A stretch of 64,000 nucleotides of DNA from DATATV01 sp035551355 (lineage in GTDB: Bacteria > Actinomycetota > Actinomycetes > Mycobacteriales > Pseudonocardiaceae): the NCBI GenBank assembly GCA_035551355.1, contig DASZNF010000038.1:1-64000 (forward strand), read 5' to 3'. Both the position numbers and the translations under genes were made by a program. The notes beneath the pieces are model-generated. The model made no database searches. It saw only the letters and a program-made list of their open reading frames with translations, and had not been told where the DNA came from. How positions within the stretch are numbered: position 1 is the stretch's first letter; each line of letters starts with the position of its first letter. Below, piece by piece: positions 52,125 through 60,338 of this stretch.

Positions 52125-52712
52125 TCACCACTGCAGGGTGTGGAAGGTCTGGTTGGGCTGGGCGTTGTTGTACCAGAGGTCGATGTTCGCCCCCTGGCTC
52201 CAGCTGTAGCCGGACACGTCCAGGTACAGACCGGTGGCGACGTTCTGGAAGGAGTCGTAGCCGCCCAGGCTGCCGTTGATGCTGAATTCCTGGTCGGTGT
52301 CGCCGTAGTAGCAGGTGCCCTGGGTCAGGCCGTCACCGGCGACGCCGTCGGTCTGGATGCACTTGCCGCTGTTCCCGTTGTCGATCACGGTGCCCTGGTA
52401 CACGCCGTCGTAGGTCTCCGTGCCGAAGTACCAGACCTGCTCACTGCCGCCGTCGGCCGGCCACTGGATGATCGGCGCGCCGTTCGCGGTCGATCCCTGC
52501 GACACCGCCACGTTCAGCAGGTCGTAGCTGGCGGTGATCAGGTACGGCGAGCTCCAGCTGATCTGCCAGCCCGCGTCCTGCGGGTGGGCGGCGGGCGCGG
52601 CCGAGGCAGCCCCCGCGGTGGCCAGCGCCGCGCCCACGCCGAGGGCGACGACCGCAACCCCGCGGACGGCGCGCCGGGACAGAGCGTTGGTGATCGGGGC
52701 GAAAAACTTCAT
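52125..52712 (-). CDS. secreted ricin-type beta-trefoil lectin
   Basis: 195 residues. Signal peptide: basic start, AVRGVAVVALGVGAALATAG and cleavage near GAASAAPAAH. The mature protein is one RICIN-like trefoil of about 145 residues with repeated Q-x-W-like ends (SEQVWYFG, DQEFSI, NQTFHTLQW) and one Cys pair (KCIQTD / GTCYYG). It has no enzymatic domain, so it is a stand-alone carbohydrate-binding protein. ATG 52712 has AAGGAG upstream. Monocistronic, closed by a strong terminator. Confidence 0.87.
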   Translation of the reverse strand: MKFFAPITNALSRRAVRGVAVVALGVGAALATAGAASAAPAAHPQDAGWQISWSSPYLITASYDLLNVAVSQGSTANGAPIIQWPADGGSEQVWYFGTETYDGVYQGTVIDNGNSGKCIQTDGVAGDGLTQGTCYYGDTDQEFSINGSLGGYDSFQNVATGLYLDVSGYSWSQGANIDLWYNNAQPNQTFHTLQW

Positions 52713-52893
52713 GTCTGCTGTTTCTCCTTCAGCGGTAGCGTTTTCTGACGCCCCGAACGGTAGAAATCAGCAGGGTGCGCGCCGCTGTATCGGCGCTGTA
52801 GCGCAGAACGCCCAGGTCACCGGGCACGACCGGCAGAAACCGGCAAGAGGCCGCCCGATCGGGCGCAGTCGAGGGCAACTCCGGGACGGTGTG

Positions 52894-52904
52894 CCATTCA
52901 ATGA
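52894..52904. promoter_or_regulatory. operator candidate upstream of the quercetinase-like operon
   Basis: CCATTCAATGA at 52894-52904 matches, in 10 of 11 positions, the reverse complement of the perfect palindrome CCATTGAATGG over the start of the nearby iclR-type gene (56800). It lies 70 bases before the cupin start, so one IclR protein may control both ends of this small locus. Confidence 0.55.
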
Positions 52905-52973
52905 AACTCGGCCTGCGCGGACGGCCGCCGATGATCGATGCTGGGCCGACCCGAACACCCGACGGAGGGCGCG

Positions 52974-53531
52974 ATGAGCTTCGAGTACCTCGCCGATCCG
53001 GCGGCCGGACCGCGCTGGCGGCACGTGCTGCCCGGTGCGCCCGAGCCGTTCTTCCTGTCCAGCGGCGAAGGCGAGCACGCCATGTTGTTCACCGACCTGT
53101 TCACGGTGCTGCTGTCCGGCGACGAGACCGAGGGCCAGTTCGGCGTGTTCACCAGTGCCGCACCCAGGGGCCAGCTCATCCCGGCCCACAACCACGCCGA
53201 CACGCACGAGACGTTCTACGTGATCGAGGGCGCGGTCCGCGTCTACGTGGAAGGCCGGGACGGACGCAGGACCTCCAGGCTGCTCAACCCGGGCGATTTC
53301 GGTTTCGTGCCGGCGGGTTTGTCGCACGCGTACCAGGTCGAGCAGTCGGCGCGGCTGCTCGGCGTGGCGACCGCAGGCTTCGAGCGGTTCTTCCAGCACA
53401 TGGGCACGCCGACCGAGCACGCCACGGCCGAGCAGCCGCCGTTCATCCCATCCCTGGACCGGATGCGCGCCGCAGGCGAGGCCCACCACACCCGGTTCCA
53501 GCCCGAACTGGACTGGTCGGACGCCACCTGA
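52974..53531 (+). CDS. cupin dioxygenase, quercetin 2,3-dioxygenase-like
   Basis: 185 residues, the size of the single-cupin quercetinase described from Streptomyces. Motif 1 is IPAHNHADTHETFYVIEG (H-x-H, Glu and the extra His), motif 2 is GDFGFVPAGLSHAYQV, giving a 3-His/1-Glu metal site. Such enzymes open the flavonol C ring to a depside with release of CO. ATG 52974 has GGAGGG. The stop overlaps the next start (TGATG), and an esterase and an FAD hydroxylase follow, which fits the expected order of flavonol breakdown. Pirin-like or other cupin functions cannot be excluded. Confidence 0.8.
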   Translation: MSFEYLADPAAGPRWRHVLPGAPEPFFLSSGEGEHAMLFTDLFTVLLSGDETEGQFGVFTSAAPRGQLIPAHNHADTHETFYVIEGAVRVYVEGRDGRRTSRLLNPGDFGFVPAGLSHAYQVEQSARLLGVATAGFERFFQHMGTPTEHATAEQPPFIPSLDRMRAAGEAHHTRFQPELDWSDAT

Positions 53532-54412
53532 TGCCCGGCCGGTTCGCCCCACCGCCGGAGCACGACGCGCCGCTTCCAGCGGCAACGATCGCCGCCGACG
53601 GCACCCGGTTGCACACCGCGGTGCCCTACGCTGATCTGCCCGGTTTCCGCCCGCTCGAACTCGACCTGGTCCTGCCGCCCGAATCGGCCGCACCACCGCC
53701 GCTGGTGCTGTTCCTGCACGGCGGCGGCTGGCGAGTCGGCAGCCGCCGCCGACTGGGTCCCGGTTTCGACACGGCCGAGGGGTTCGCCCGGATCGCGCGG
53801 GCCGGGATCGCCGTGGCCAGCGCCGACTACCGGCTCAGCGGCGAGGCCCGCTGGCCGGCCCAACTGCACGACGCCAAGGCCGCGGTCCGCTGGCTGCGGG
53901 CCCGCGCCGCCGAACTCGGCATCGACGGCACCCGGATCACCGCCTGGGGAGAGTCGGCCGGCGGGCACCTGGCCGCCCTGCTCGGCTTGACCGGCTCGGT
54001 GCCCGCCATGGAAGGAACCGTTGGTGTCACTGGGATATCCAGCGCTGTGGACGCGGTGGTGGCCTGGTACGCGCCCAGCGAGCTCGCCGCCGTCGGCGAC
54101 CCGGCCGACCCGGCGTCCCGGGAAGCGGGCCTGCTCGGCGCGCCCCCGGCCACCATCCCGCACACCGCGGCCGAGGCCAGCCCGCTGACCCACGTGTCCG
54201 CCTCCGCGCCGCCGTTCCTGTTGCTGCACGGCACCGCCGACCGGTTCGTCCCGGCCGAGCAGAGTCAGCGGCTGTGGCACCGGCTGTGCGCCGTCGGCGC
54301 GGCGGCCGAACTGCACCTGATCGACGGTGCCGACCACATGTGGCTGGGTTCCGACAACGGACCGGAAACCGCGTTGAGACACACGATCGACTTCCTCACG
54401 GCCGGCCGATGA
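53531..54412 (+). CDS. alpha/beta hydrolase, HSL-type esterase
   Basis: 293 residues of the hormone-sensitive-lipase family: oxyanion motif LFLHGGGWRVGS, nucleophile elbow AWGESAGGHLAALLG, Asp in LLHGTADRFVPAEQ and His in GADHMWLG. No signal peptide. Being sandwiched between a quercetinase-like cupin and an aromatic hydroxylase, it could hydrolyse the depside ester made by the cupin. It overlaps both neighbours (TGATG and ATGA), so the three genes form one coupled operon. Confidence 0.87.
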   Translation: MPGRFAPPPEHDAPLPAATIAADGTRLHTAVPYADLPGFRPLELDLVLPPESAAPPPLVLFLHGGGWRVGSRRRLGPGFDTAEGFARIARAGIAVASADYRLSGEARWPAQLHDAKAAVRWLRARAAELGIDGTRITAWGESAGGHLAALLGLTGSVPAMEGTVGVTGISSAVDAVVAWYAPSELAAVGDPADPASREAGLLGAPPATIPHTAAEASPLTHVSASAPPFLLLHGTADRFVPAEQSQRLWHRLCAVGAAAELHLIDGADHMWLGSDNGPETALRHTIDFLTAGR

Positions 54413-55992
54413 CCACCCGGACGCCGGTACTGATCTGCGGCGGCGGCCCCAGCGGACTGGCGGCGGCCATCGAACTGGGCCGCCGGGGCATCGAGGTCAC
54501 CGTGGTCGAGCCGCGCACCGAACTGGACCCGCTGCGGGCCCGGGCCAAGACCACCAACATCCGCACCATGGAACACCTGCGCCGCTGGGGCCTGGCCGAT
54601 CGGCTGCGCGCGGCCAGTCCGCTGCCCGTGGCCTACGCCCAGGACGTGGTGTTCTGTACCGGAATGTTCGGCCACGAGATCACCCGGTTTCGCAACGCCT
54701 TCGGGCTCACCGTCCAGCGGCGCGAGGAGTACGCCGAACCCGGTCAGCAGGTGCCGCAGCCGGTGGTCGAACGGGTGCTGCGGGAGGCCGCCGCCGACCT
54801 GCCCAGTGTGCGGCTGCTGCTGGGCCGGCAGGTCACCGCGATCACCGACGGCCCGGACGAGGTCCGCGCCACGGTCCAGACCACGGCCGGCGAATCGCGG
54901 GAGATCCGCGCCGACTACCTGTTCGGCGCGGACGGCAGCAGCAGCCTGAGCCGGCCCGCGATCGGCGCCCGCTACCACGGTTTCTCGGGCACCCTGCCCA
55001 ATCTCAGCGTCACCTTCCGGTGTCCGGCTCTGGAACGCTCCCCGCTGTCCGACACCGCCGTGCACTACTGGGTGATCGGCGCGGCGGTCGGCGGACTGCT
55101 CGGCCGGCTCGATCTGGACGGCACCTGGTGGGCCATCGTGCAGGGCATCGACGACCCGGCCGCCGATCCCGCCGCGCTGGTGCGCGAGTTGCTGGGCGCC
55201 GACGTCGAGGTGGGGGTGCTGGCCACCGATCCGTGGTCGGCCCGGATGCTGCTGGCCGACCGCTACCGGGGGCAGCGGGTGTTCCTGGTCGGCGACGCGG
55301 CCCACCTCAACCCGCCGTGGGGCGGGCACGGGTTCAACACCTGTGTGGGGGACGCGGTCAATCTCGGCTGGAAGCTCGCCGCCGTGCTGCGCGGCTGGGC
55401 GCCGGAGTCGCTGCTGGACAGCTACCAGGCCGAGCGCCATCCGGTCGCCGCCCGCACCATCGACGCCGCCGGCGCGCAGGAGCAGTTCCTCGCCCCCGCC
55501 TTCGCCGACGCCGATCTCGAATCCGACGATGCGTTGCGCGCCGAACTCGCGCACCGGCTGCGGGTGAAGACCGCCGAGTTCCACTCCCTCGGCCTCGTCC
55601 TCGGCTACGACTACCGCGACTCGCCGATCGTGATCGCGGACGGTAGTCCCGGCCCGGAACCGGAACTGGAAACCTTCACGCCATCACCCCACCCCGGCGC
55701 CCGGCTCCCCCACGCCTGGCTCCCGGACGGCCACTCGCTCTACGACCGGCTCGGCCCGGAATTCTCCTTGCTGATACTGGAAACCAACGCCGATCCGACC
55801 GGCCTGCTGTCCGCCGCGAAGCGCGCGAATGTGCCCATGGAGAACTTGTCGCTCACGGACCTACCGCACCTACGGAACCGTTATGGCGCGGCAATGGTGA
55901 TCGTCCGGCCCGACCAGCACATCGCCTGGCGCGGCGACCGCATCGACGATCCGAACGCCCTGCTGGCAAAGATCACCGGTGCGACAAGCTGA
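54409..55992 (+). CDS. FAD-dependent aromatic hydroxylase
   Basis: 527-residue class A flavoprotein monooxygenase. GxGxxG motif in VLICGGGPSGLAAAIELGRRG, the DG motif in DYLFGADGSSSLSR, and the GD motif RVFLVGDAAHLNPPWGGHGFN, followed by VNLGWKLAAVLRGWA. The C-terminal thioredoxin-like domain of about 120 residues is as in phenol and MhpA-type hydroxylases. It would hydroxylate a phenolic acid; in this operon a hydroxybenzoate or phloroglucinol-type product is plausible. ATG 54409 overlaps the esterase stop. It converges with the IclR gene, 10 bases apart. Confidence 0.9.
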   Translation: MTTRTPVLICGGGPSGLAAAIELGRRGIEVTVVEPRTELDPLRARAKTTNIRTMEHLRRWGLADRLRAASPLPVAYAQDVVFCTGMFGHEITRFRNAFGLTVQRREEYAEPGQQVPQPVVERVLREAAADLPSVRLLLGRQVTAITDGPDEVRATVQTTAGESREIRADYLFGADGSSSLSRPAIGARYHGFSGTLPNLSVTFRCPALERSPLSDTAVHYWVIGAAVGGLLGRLDLDGTWWAIVQGIDDPAADPAALVRELLGADVEVGVLATDPWSARMLLADRYRGQRVFLVGDAAHLNPPWGGHGFNTCVGDAVNLGWKLAAVLRGWAPESLLDSYQAERHPVAARTIDAAGAQEQFLAPAFADADLESDDALRAELAHRLRVKTAEFHSLGLVLGYDYRDSPIVIADGSPGPEPELETFTPSPHPGARLPHAWLPDGHSLYDRLGPEFSLLILETNADPTGLLSAAKRANVPMENLSLTDLPHLRNRYGAAMVIVRPDQHIAWRGDRIDDPNALLAKITGATS

Positions 55993-56002
55993 CCTGATCG
56001 GC

Positions 56003-56803
56003 TCAGGCGCCGAACGCCCGCCCCGCACCGAGTTCCCGCGAAATCCCCTGGGCCGCGGTCTGCACGGCCAGGCCCAGCCGACGGGGCTGGGCGCCGCGTT
56101 CCGGCAGCAGCACACTGATCGCCGCGACCACCTCGTCCGCCTGGCCGTAGATCGGCGCGGCCACCGACACCAGCGGCTCGGTCTCGTACCGGCGCAGGAC
56201 GGCCAGCCGCTCGCGCCGCACCGCGGCCAGCGTGCGCCGCAACACCGCGGGCGGGATCAGCACGTCGTCGGGCTCGCGGTGCACCGGCGCGGCCAGCAGT
56301 TCCTCCTGCACCTCGGCCGGCGCGAAGCCGAGCAGGGCCAGGCCGATTCCGGTGGAGTGCAACGGAACGTGGCCGCCGACCCGGTACTGCACGGGCGTGG
56401 CCGCGTGCCCGGACAGCCGCTCGACCAGCGTCGCCCGCAGTCCATCCCGGACCCCCAGCAGCACGTGCTGGCGGGTCACCATGGCCAGGTCGGTCAGATA
56501 GGGCAGGGCGATCTCGCGCAGCCCGTACCCGCGCGGCGCCAGCGACGCGACCTCCAGCAACCGCAACCCCACGCAGAACCGTCCGTCCGGCCCGCGTTCC
56601 AGCGCACCCCAATCCAGCAGCCGGTTGGCCAGCCGCAGCGCGGAACTGGTGGGCATCCCGGTGCGCCGGGCCAGTTCCCCGATGCGCAGCCGGCGATGCT
56701 CCCCGTCGAACGCGGCCAGCAGGGACAGCGCCCGGTCGACCACCGGCGCCCCGTGCGGCGGCCGCCGTCCCCGCGCCGGCGCGCCGTCGTTGTCGCGTTC
56801 CAT
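56003..56803 (-). CDS. IclR family transcriptional regulator (quercetinase-like operon)
   Basis: 266 residues. Winged helix at about 20-80 (VVDRALSLLAAFDGEHRRLR; TGMPTSSALRLANRLLDWGA) and effector domain (HVLLGVRDGLRATLVERLSG; GHVPLHSTGIGLALLGF; SVAAPIYGQADEVVAAISVL). ATG 56803 lies inside the palindrome CCATTGAATGG, so binding there would block its own expression. A near copy of the site precedes the cupin operon, which converges on this gene. It is a different IclR protein from that at 31871, with different operators. Confidence 0.92.
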   Translation of the reverse strand: MERDNDGAPARGRRPPHGAPVVDRALSLLAAFDGEHRRLRIGELARRTGMPTSSALRLANRLLDWGALERGPDGRFCVGLRLLEVASLAPRGYGLREIALPYLTDLAMVTRQHVLLGVRDGLRATLVERLSGHAATPVQYRVGGHVPLHSTGIGLALLGFAPAEVQEELLAAPVHREPDDVLIPPAVLRRTLAAVRRERLAVLRRYETEPLVSVAAPIYGQADEVVAAISVLLPERGAQPRRLGLAVQTAAQGISRELGAGRAFGA

Positions 56804-56810
56804 TGAATGG
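56800..56810. promoter_or_regulatory. palindromic autoregulatory operator over the iclR-type start codon
   Basis: CCATTGAATGG is a perfect 5+1+5 palindrome that includes the start codon of the IclR gene. It matches the site at 52894 before the cupin operon. A third related word (TTGAATGACC, 57030-57039) lies just before the DUF3500 start and may be coincidental. Confidence 0.6.
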
Positions 56811-57041
56811 CAGTATGCCCGGCCGCCGAGCCCGACGCCGAGCGGCAGTTGATCTGTTGGCCACCCACCGCACGGCCGCCGACCTCGAGGATCTGCGGCA
56901 ACACCTGCGGACGTTGAGGCGGGCGGCCAAGAACCGGGACAGCTTCATGCGGGCGATCTGGACGGCACGAAGGCCGCGGTCGACGAGCACCACGGCCTGC
57001 TTCCGGCCCCGACCAACAGAAACTAGCGGTTGAATGACCCT

Positions 57042-58328
57042 ATGACGAAGGACTCGCCGGCCCCGGCCCAGGGCACCGCAGGCAGCGCCGAGTTCCGCCG
57101 TTACCTGTTCCGGCCGGACTCCCCGCGAATCACCGGCCTCCAGGGCCTGGACGCCTACGCCTATCGCGAGGCGGCCAAGCGGGACCCGTTCACCGGCGGC
57201 CTGATCCGCGGCTGGAAACCGTTGCAACGCCAGGAGTTCCGCGGCATCACCGAGAACGGCACGCTCCACCCCGAGGTCCACCCGTTCACCCCGGCCCGAC
57301 CGGGCGAACGGGCCCCGGTCGAGCCGATGGTCGCCGCCGCCCGTGCACTGCTGGACACGCTGGACACGGACAACCGCGCCAAGCTCAGCTACCCGGTCGA
57401 CTCGGTCGAGTGGCAGACCTGGGCCAACCCGGAGTTCCTGCAGTTCGACACCGGCATCCGGCTGGAGTTCCAGCCGGAGCCGGTCCGCGAAGCCGCGACG
57501 GAGCTGGTGCGCGCCTCGCTGAGCGAGGAAGGCTACCGCCTGGTCCGCGATATGATGCGCATCAACGGTTTTCTCGGCGAGGTGGTCGGATTGCCGGGCA
57601 TCCTCAACGAGTTCAGCTACAACCTCGCCCTCTACGGCGAGCCCGACCCGGTCGCCCCGTGGGGCTGGCAGCTGTTCGGTCACCACTGCGCGGTCAACTG
57701 CCTGGTCGTCGCCGGACGCATGGTGATCAGCCCGGTCTTCCTGGGCGCCGAGCCCAACGAGATCGACGCGGGCCCGCACGCGGGCACCACCGCCTACACC
57801 GACCGAATCCGCCTCGGCACCGACCTGATGGCCGCACTGCCCGTGGCTCAGCGGCGCGCGGCCGTGGTGCACGAGCGGATGGTCGACCCGGCGATGCCCG
57901 CGGGCCGGGTGCATCCGGGCGACGAGCGGCACCTCGGCGGCGCCTTCCAGGACAACCGGATCATCCCGGTGGAGGGCATCCCAGCCGCCGAGATGCCGGT
58001 TGCCGCGCAACGGATCGCGCTGGCGATCCTCGAATCCTTCGGGTCCCTGCTGCCCGAGGGCCCACGGACGGCCCGGATGCGCGAAATACGGGAGCATCTC
58101 GGCGAAACCTGGTTCTCCTGGATCGGCGGGCACGAGCCGGGAGAGGTGTTCTACTACCGTGTCCAGTCGCCCGTTGTCATCGCCGAACTCGACCACCACT
58201 GCGGCGTCTTCCTCGACTACGACACCCCGAAGACCTTCCACATCCACACCGTGCTGCGCACCCCGCACGGCAACGACTACGGCCGCGCCTGGGTCCGCCA
58301 ATGGATGAACGGTGAGATCAGCGGGTGA
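57042..58328 (+). CDS. DUF3500 family protein
   Basis: 428 residues. It is recognised by the C-terminal block VVIAELDHHCGVFLDYDTPK followed by FHIHTVLRTPHGNDYG, and by GHHCAVNCLVVAGRMVISPVF and FQDNRIIPVEG, which are hallmarks of DUF3500 proteins. No enzymatic role has been assigned to this family. His-rich blocks suggest metal binding, but this is inference. ATG 57042 is preferred over TTG 57030; neither has a strong ribosome site. The 230 bases before it hold only a possible short Arg-rich frame that I could not support. It is near the quercetinase-like operon and may accompany it. Confidence 0.85.
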   Translation: MTKDSPAPAQGTAGSAEFRRYLFRPDSPRITGLQGLDAYAYREAAKRDPFTGGLIRGWKPLQRQEFRGITENGTLHPEVHPFTPARPGERAPVEPMVAAARALLDTLDTDNRAKLSYPVDSVEWQTWANPEFLQFDTGIRLEFQPEPVREAATELVRASLSEEGYRLVRDMMRINGFLGEVVGLPGILNEFSYNLALYGEPDPVAPWGWQLFGHHCAVNCLVVAGRMVISPVFLGAEPNEIDAGPHAGTTAYTDRIRLGTDLMAALPVAQRRAAVVHERMVDPAMPAGRVHPGDERHLGGAFQDNRIIPVEGIPAAEMPVAAQRIALAILESFGSLLPEGPRTARMREIREHLGETWFSWIGGHEPGEVFYYRVQSPVVIAELDHHCGVFLDYDTPKTFHIHTVLRTPHGNDYGRAWVRQWMNGEISG

Positions 58329-58533
58329 TGAGCGGGCGTCCGAGCGGGAGCTCACTGCCACCGGTCCCGGTGCACACCAGATCGGCGCAGAGGTAGACGG
58401 CGACCGCAGTGAAGGCGAACACGATCACGCCCGCCGATGCGGGTCAGGCTGGTCGAACCGGTCGCGGCCCCGGCCAGCAGCACCGCGAACGCGACGCCGA
58501 TCAGACCCAGCGGCGCCGATCAGACCCAGCGGC
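58318..58533 (-). pseudogene. frameshifted C-terminal remnant of a GPR1/FUN34/YaaH-type acetate transporter
   Basis: Reading the minus strand, LGLIGVAFAVLLAGAATGST and SLTRIGG occur in one frame. After a one-base shift near 58430 the frame continues VIVFAFTAVAVYLCADLVCT and ends SELPLGRPL(I) before a TGA at 58318. A membrane helix, a GG turn, another helix and a terminal LPLG are the end of YaaH/SatP-type transporters. The N-terminal five helices are missing. It abuts a 19-base tandem duplication and overlaps the ends of both neighbours. Family assignment is from memory of the pattern. Confidence 0.5.
58496..58533. repeat. 19-bp perfect tandem duplication
   Basis: Two adjacent exact copies of GCCGATCAGACCCAGCGGC (58496-58514 and 58515-58533). 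The second copy contains the stop codon of the PLP dehydratase gene, so the duplication has set the junction between that gene and the transporter remnant. It looks like a recent slippage or deletion scar. Confidence 0.9.
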
Positions 58534-59506
58534 GGTAGGCATCCACGTTCACATTGCTGCCACAGACGATGGTGACCACATGTCGCCCCGCGAACCGCTC
58601 CCGATCCTCGAGAATCGCCGCAATGCCCAACGCCGCCGACGGCTCGACGACAAGACCGGCGTGCTCGAACAACATCCGCATCCCCGCGATGATCGATTCT
58701 TCCCGCACCAGCACGGCATCGTCGGCGACCACGAGCAGATCGTCCAGCACGGCCGGGATCGGATTCCGGCCCGCGACGCCGTCCGCGATGGTGTCGGTCG
58801 AGTCGGTGGTGACGACACGTCGTCGGCGCCAGGAGCGCGTCATCGCCGGTGCGCCGTGGGGCTGCACGCAGATCACCTCGATGCCGGGCGCCAATTCCTT
58901 GATCACCTGCCCCACACCGGTGGCCAACGCCCCGCCGCCCAGCGCGATCAGCACGGCGTCGAACGAGGACGCGGCTTCCGAGGAAGTGACGTCAGAGGAG
59001 GCGGCGTTCACAAGTTCCAGTCCGATGGTTCCGGCGCCCTCGCAGGTCTCGATGTCCAAACTGTCCTCGACCAGCCGGATCCCGTCCTGGCGCGCGATAT
59101 CCGCCGCCCGCTCCCGAGCCAGATCGAAGTCGCCCTCCACCAGCTCCAGCCGAGCGCCCAGCGCCCGAATGCGCTCCAGTTTGGTCACGGGCGCGAACCG
59201 AGACGCCACAACGGTCACGTCGAGCCGCCGACAGCGACCCGACCACGCGAGGGCCTGGCCCAGATTGCCCGCACTGGCACAAACCACAGCATTCGAGCCG
59301 GTGTCAGCGAGCTTGCTCGCGACCACCTCGGTACCCCGGGCCTTGAAGCTCCGAACCGGATTCGCCGTCTCCAGCTTGATACTCACCGCGCACCCCAGCC
59401 GCGGCTCCAACGCCTCGCAGCGGTACATCGGGGTGTCCAGGAAGGCCGGGTCGATCAGCCGACGAGCGGCCCTGATCCGACCCAGATCGAGGCGCGTTCC
59501 CTGCAC
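58520..59506 (-). CDS. PLP-dependent threonine/serine dehydratase-like enzyme
   Basis: 328-residue fold-type II PLP enzyme. The Schiff-base Lys is in NPVRSFKARGTEVV, the phosphate/substrate loop is VCASAGNLGQALAW (family S-x-G-N-x-x-Q), the Gly-rich PLP-phosphate loop is LIALGGGALATGVG and the C-terminal Ser/Cys of the pyridine contact is in TIVCGSNVNVD. It would deaminate serine, threonine or a related hydroxyamino acid. No ACT domain, so it is a catabolic or racemase-like type. GTG 59506. The last codons may be slightly altered by the tandem repeat at its 3' end. Confidence 0.87.
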   Translation of the reverse strand: MQGTRLDLGRIRAARRLIDPAFLDTPMYRCEALEPRLGCAVSIKLETANPVRSFKARGTEVVASKLADTGSNAVVCASAGNLGQALAWSGRCRRLDVTVVASRFAPVTKLERIRALGARLELVEGDFDLARERAADIARQDGIRLVEDSLDIETCEGAGTIGLELVNAASSDVTSSEAASSFDAVLIALGGGALATGVGQVIKELAPGIEVICVQPHGAPAMTRSWRRRRVVTTDSTDTIADGVAGRNPIPAVLDDLLVVADDAVLVREESIIAGMRMLFEHAGLVVEPSAALGIAAILEDRERFAGRHVVTIVCGSNVNVDAYRRWV

Positions 59507-59567
59507 AACACGGCAGCGTAGCGCTGAACTGGCCGGACGCTCGGCTCAGCGCTCCGGGCGTTGCCGC

Positions 59568-59613
59568 GCGGGTCGGTCCTGTCGTCTCCCCGTGCACGAC
59601 GGGACCGACCCGC
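59568..59613 (-). terminator. terminator hairpin after the second cupin gene
   Basis: 18-base arms (59568-59585 and 59596-59613), starting GCGGGTCGGTCC and complementary apart from one G-T pair, with a 10-base loop. It lies 79 bases downstream of the cupin stop and before the dehydratase start on the same strand. Confidence 0.75.
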
Positions 59614-59691
59614 CCCGGTCCGGCTCAGCGGCGGCACCTGCTACACGCAAGGCGGCGCTCCGGAGGTTCACGCAACGTGATTCCGAGCAGG

Positions 59692-60195
59692 TCAGGCTTC
59701 CGGCAGCGCGTTGTCGTACTTGGCCAGCAGCCCCAGCAACCGCTCGTCGATGCGCTCCGGCCCCCACGGCTGCACCTGCACCCCCGGCCGCGGCTCGTCC
59801 CCGCCCTCGATGAACAGACCCTCCGCGCCGCCGGGCGTGTACACGAAGATCATCCGCACCGGCTGGATGCCGGTGTTGGTGAACCGGTGGGTGATACCGC
59901 GCGGGCAGAACACCAGGTCGCCCGCACCTGCGGTGATCACCCGCTCGCCCTGGAGGAACTCCAGTTCACCGGAGATCAGATAGAACGTCTCGTCCGTGTT
60001 GGGATGGATGTGCGGGGCGGGCCCGCCGCCGGGCGGCACGGTCGCCTCGATCAGGCCCAGCGCGCCGCCGGACTGCGCGGCGGTCAGTTTCGTGGTCAGG
60101 ATGTCGCCGTTGAACCATGTGGTGACGCCCCCACCCGCGCCGACGTGCAACGCGGCCGGGCCGGCCGACGAGTCGAGGACTTCCGGAAAACTCAC
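59692..60195 (-). CDS. single-domain cupin protein
   Basis: 167 residues. Motif 1 GGGPAPHIHPNTDETFYLISG and motif 2 GDLVFCPRGITHRFTN give a complete 3-His/1-Glu metal site. A C-terminal helix (PERIDERLLGLLAKYD) follows. This type is annotated loosely as quercetin dioxygenase-like or as a small-molecule-binding cupin; function is not certain. GTG 60195 fits the family start. Divergent from an XRE regulator gene 143 bases away, which probably controls it. In the gap GCGCCG-TTACG-CGGCGC (60233-60249) forms a small perfect inverted repeat that may be the operator. Confidence 0.82.
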   Translation of the reverse strand: MSFPEVLDSSAGPAALHVGAGGGVTTWFNGDILTTKLTAAQSGGALGLIEATVPPGGGPAPHIHPNTDETFYLISGELEFLQGERVITAGAGDLVFCPRGITHRFTNTGIQPVRMIFVYTPGGAEGLFIEGGDEPRPGVQVQPWGPERIDERLLGLLAKYDNALPEA

Positions 60196-60338
60196 TGCGT
60201 CACTCCAGTTTTCGTATATGTGCCAAGGATTCGCGCCGTTACGCGGCGCTCGATCAGCCAAACAGAAACGAGCGGCCGCAACCTGGCCCAGAAATGGCCA
60301 GGTTCGCGCGCTACGCTGCCGCGAATGACTGGGGATCG

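Noticed and set aside
56811..57041. Short Arg-rich reading frame before the DUF3500 gene
   Set aside because: About 75 codons with some helical character but no ribosome site, motif or coupling; kept as unassigned.
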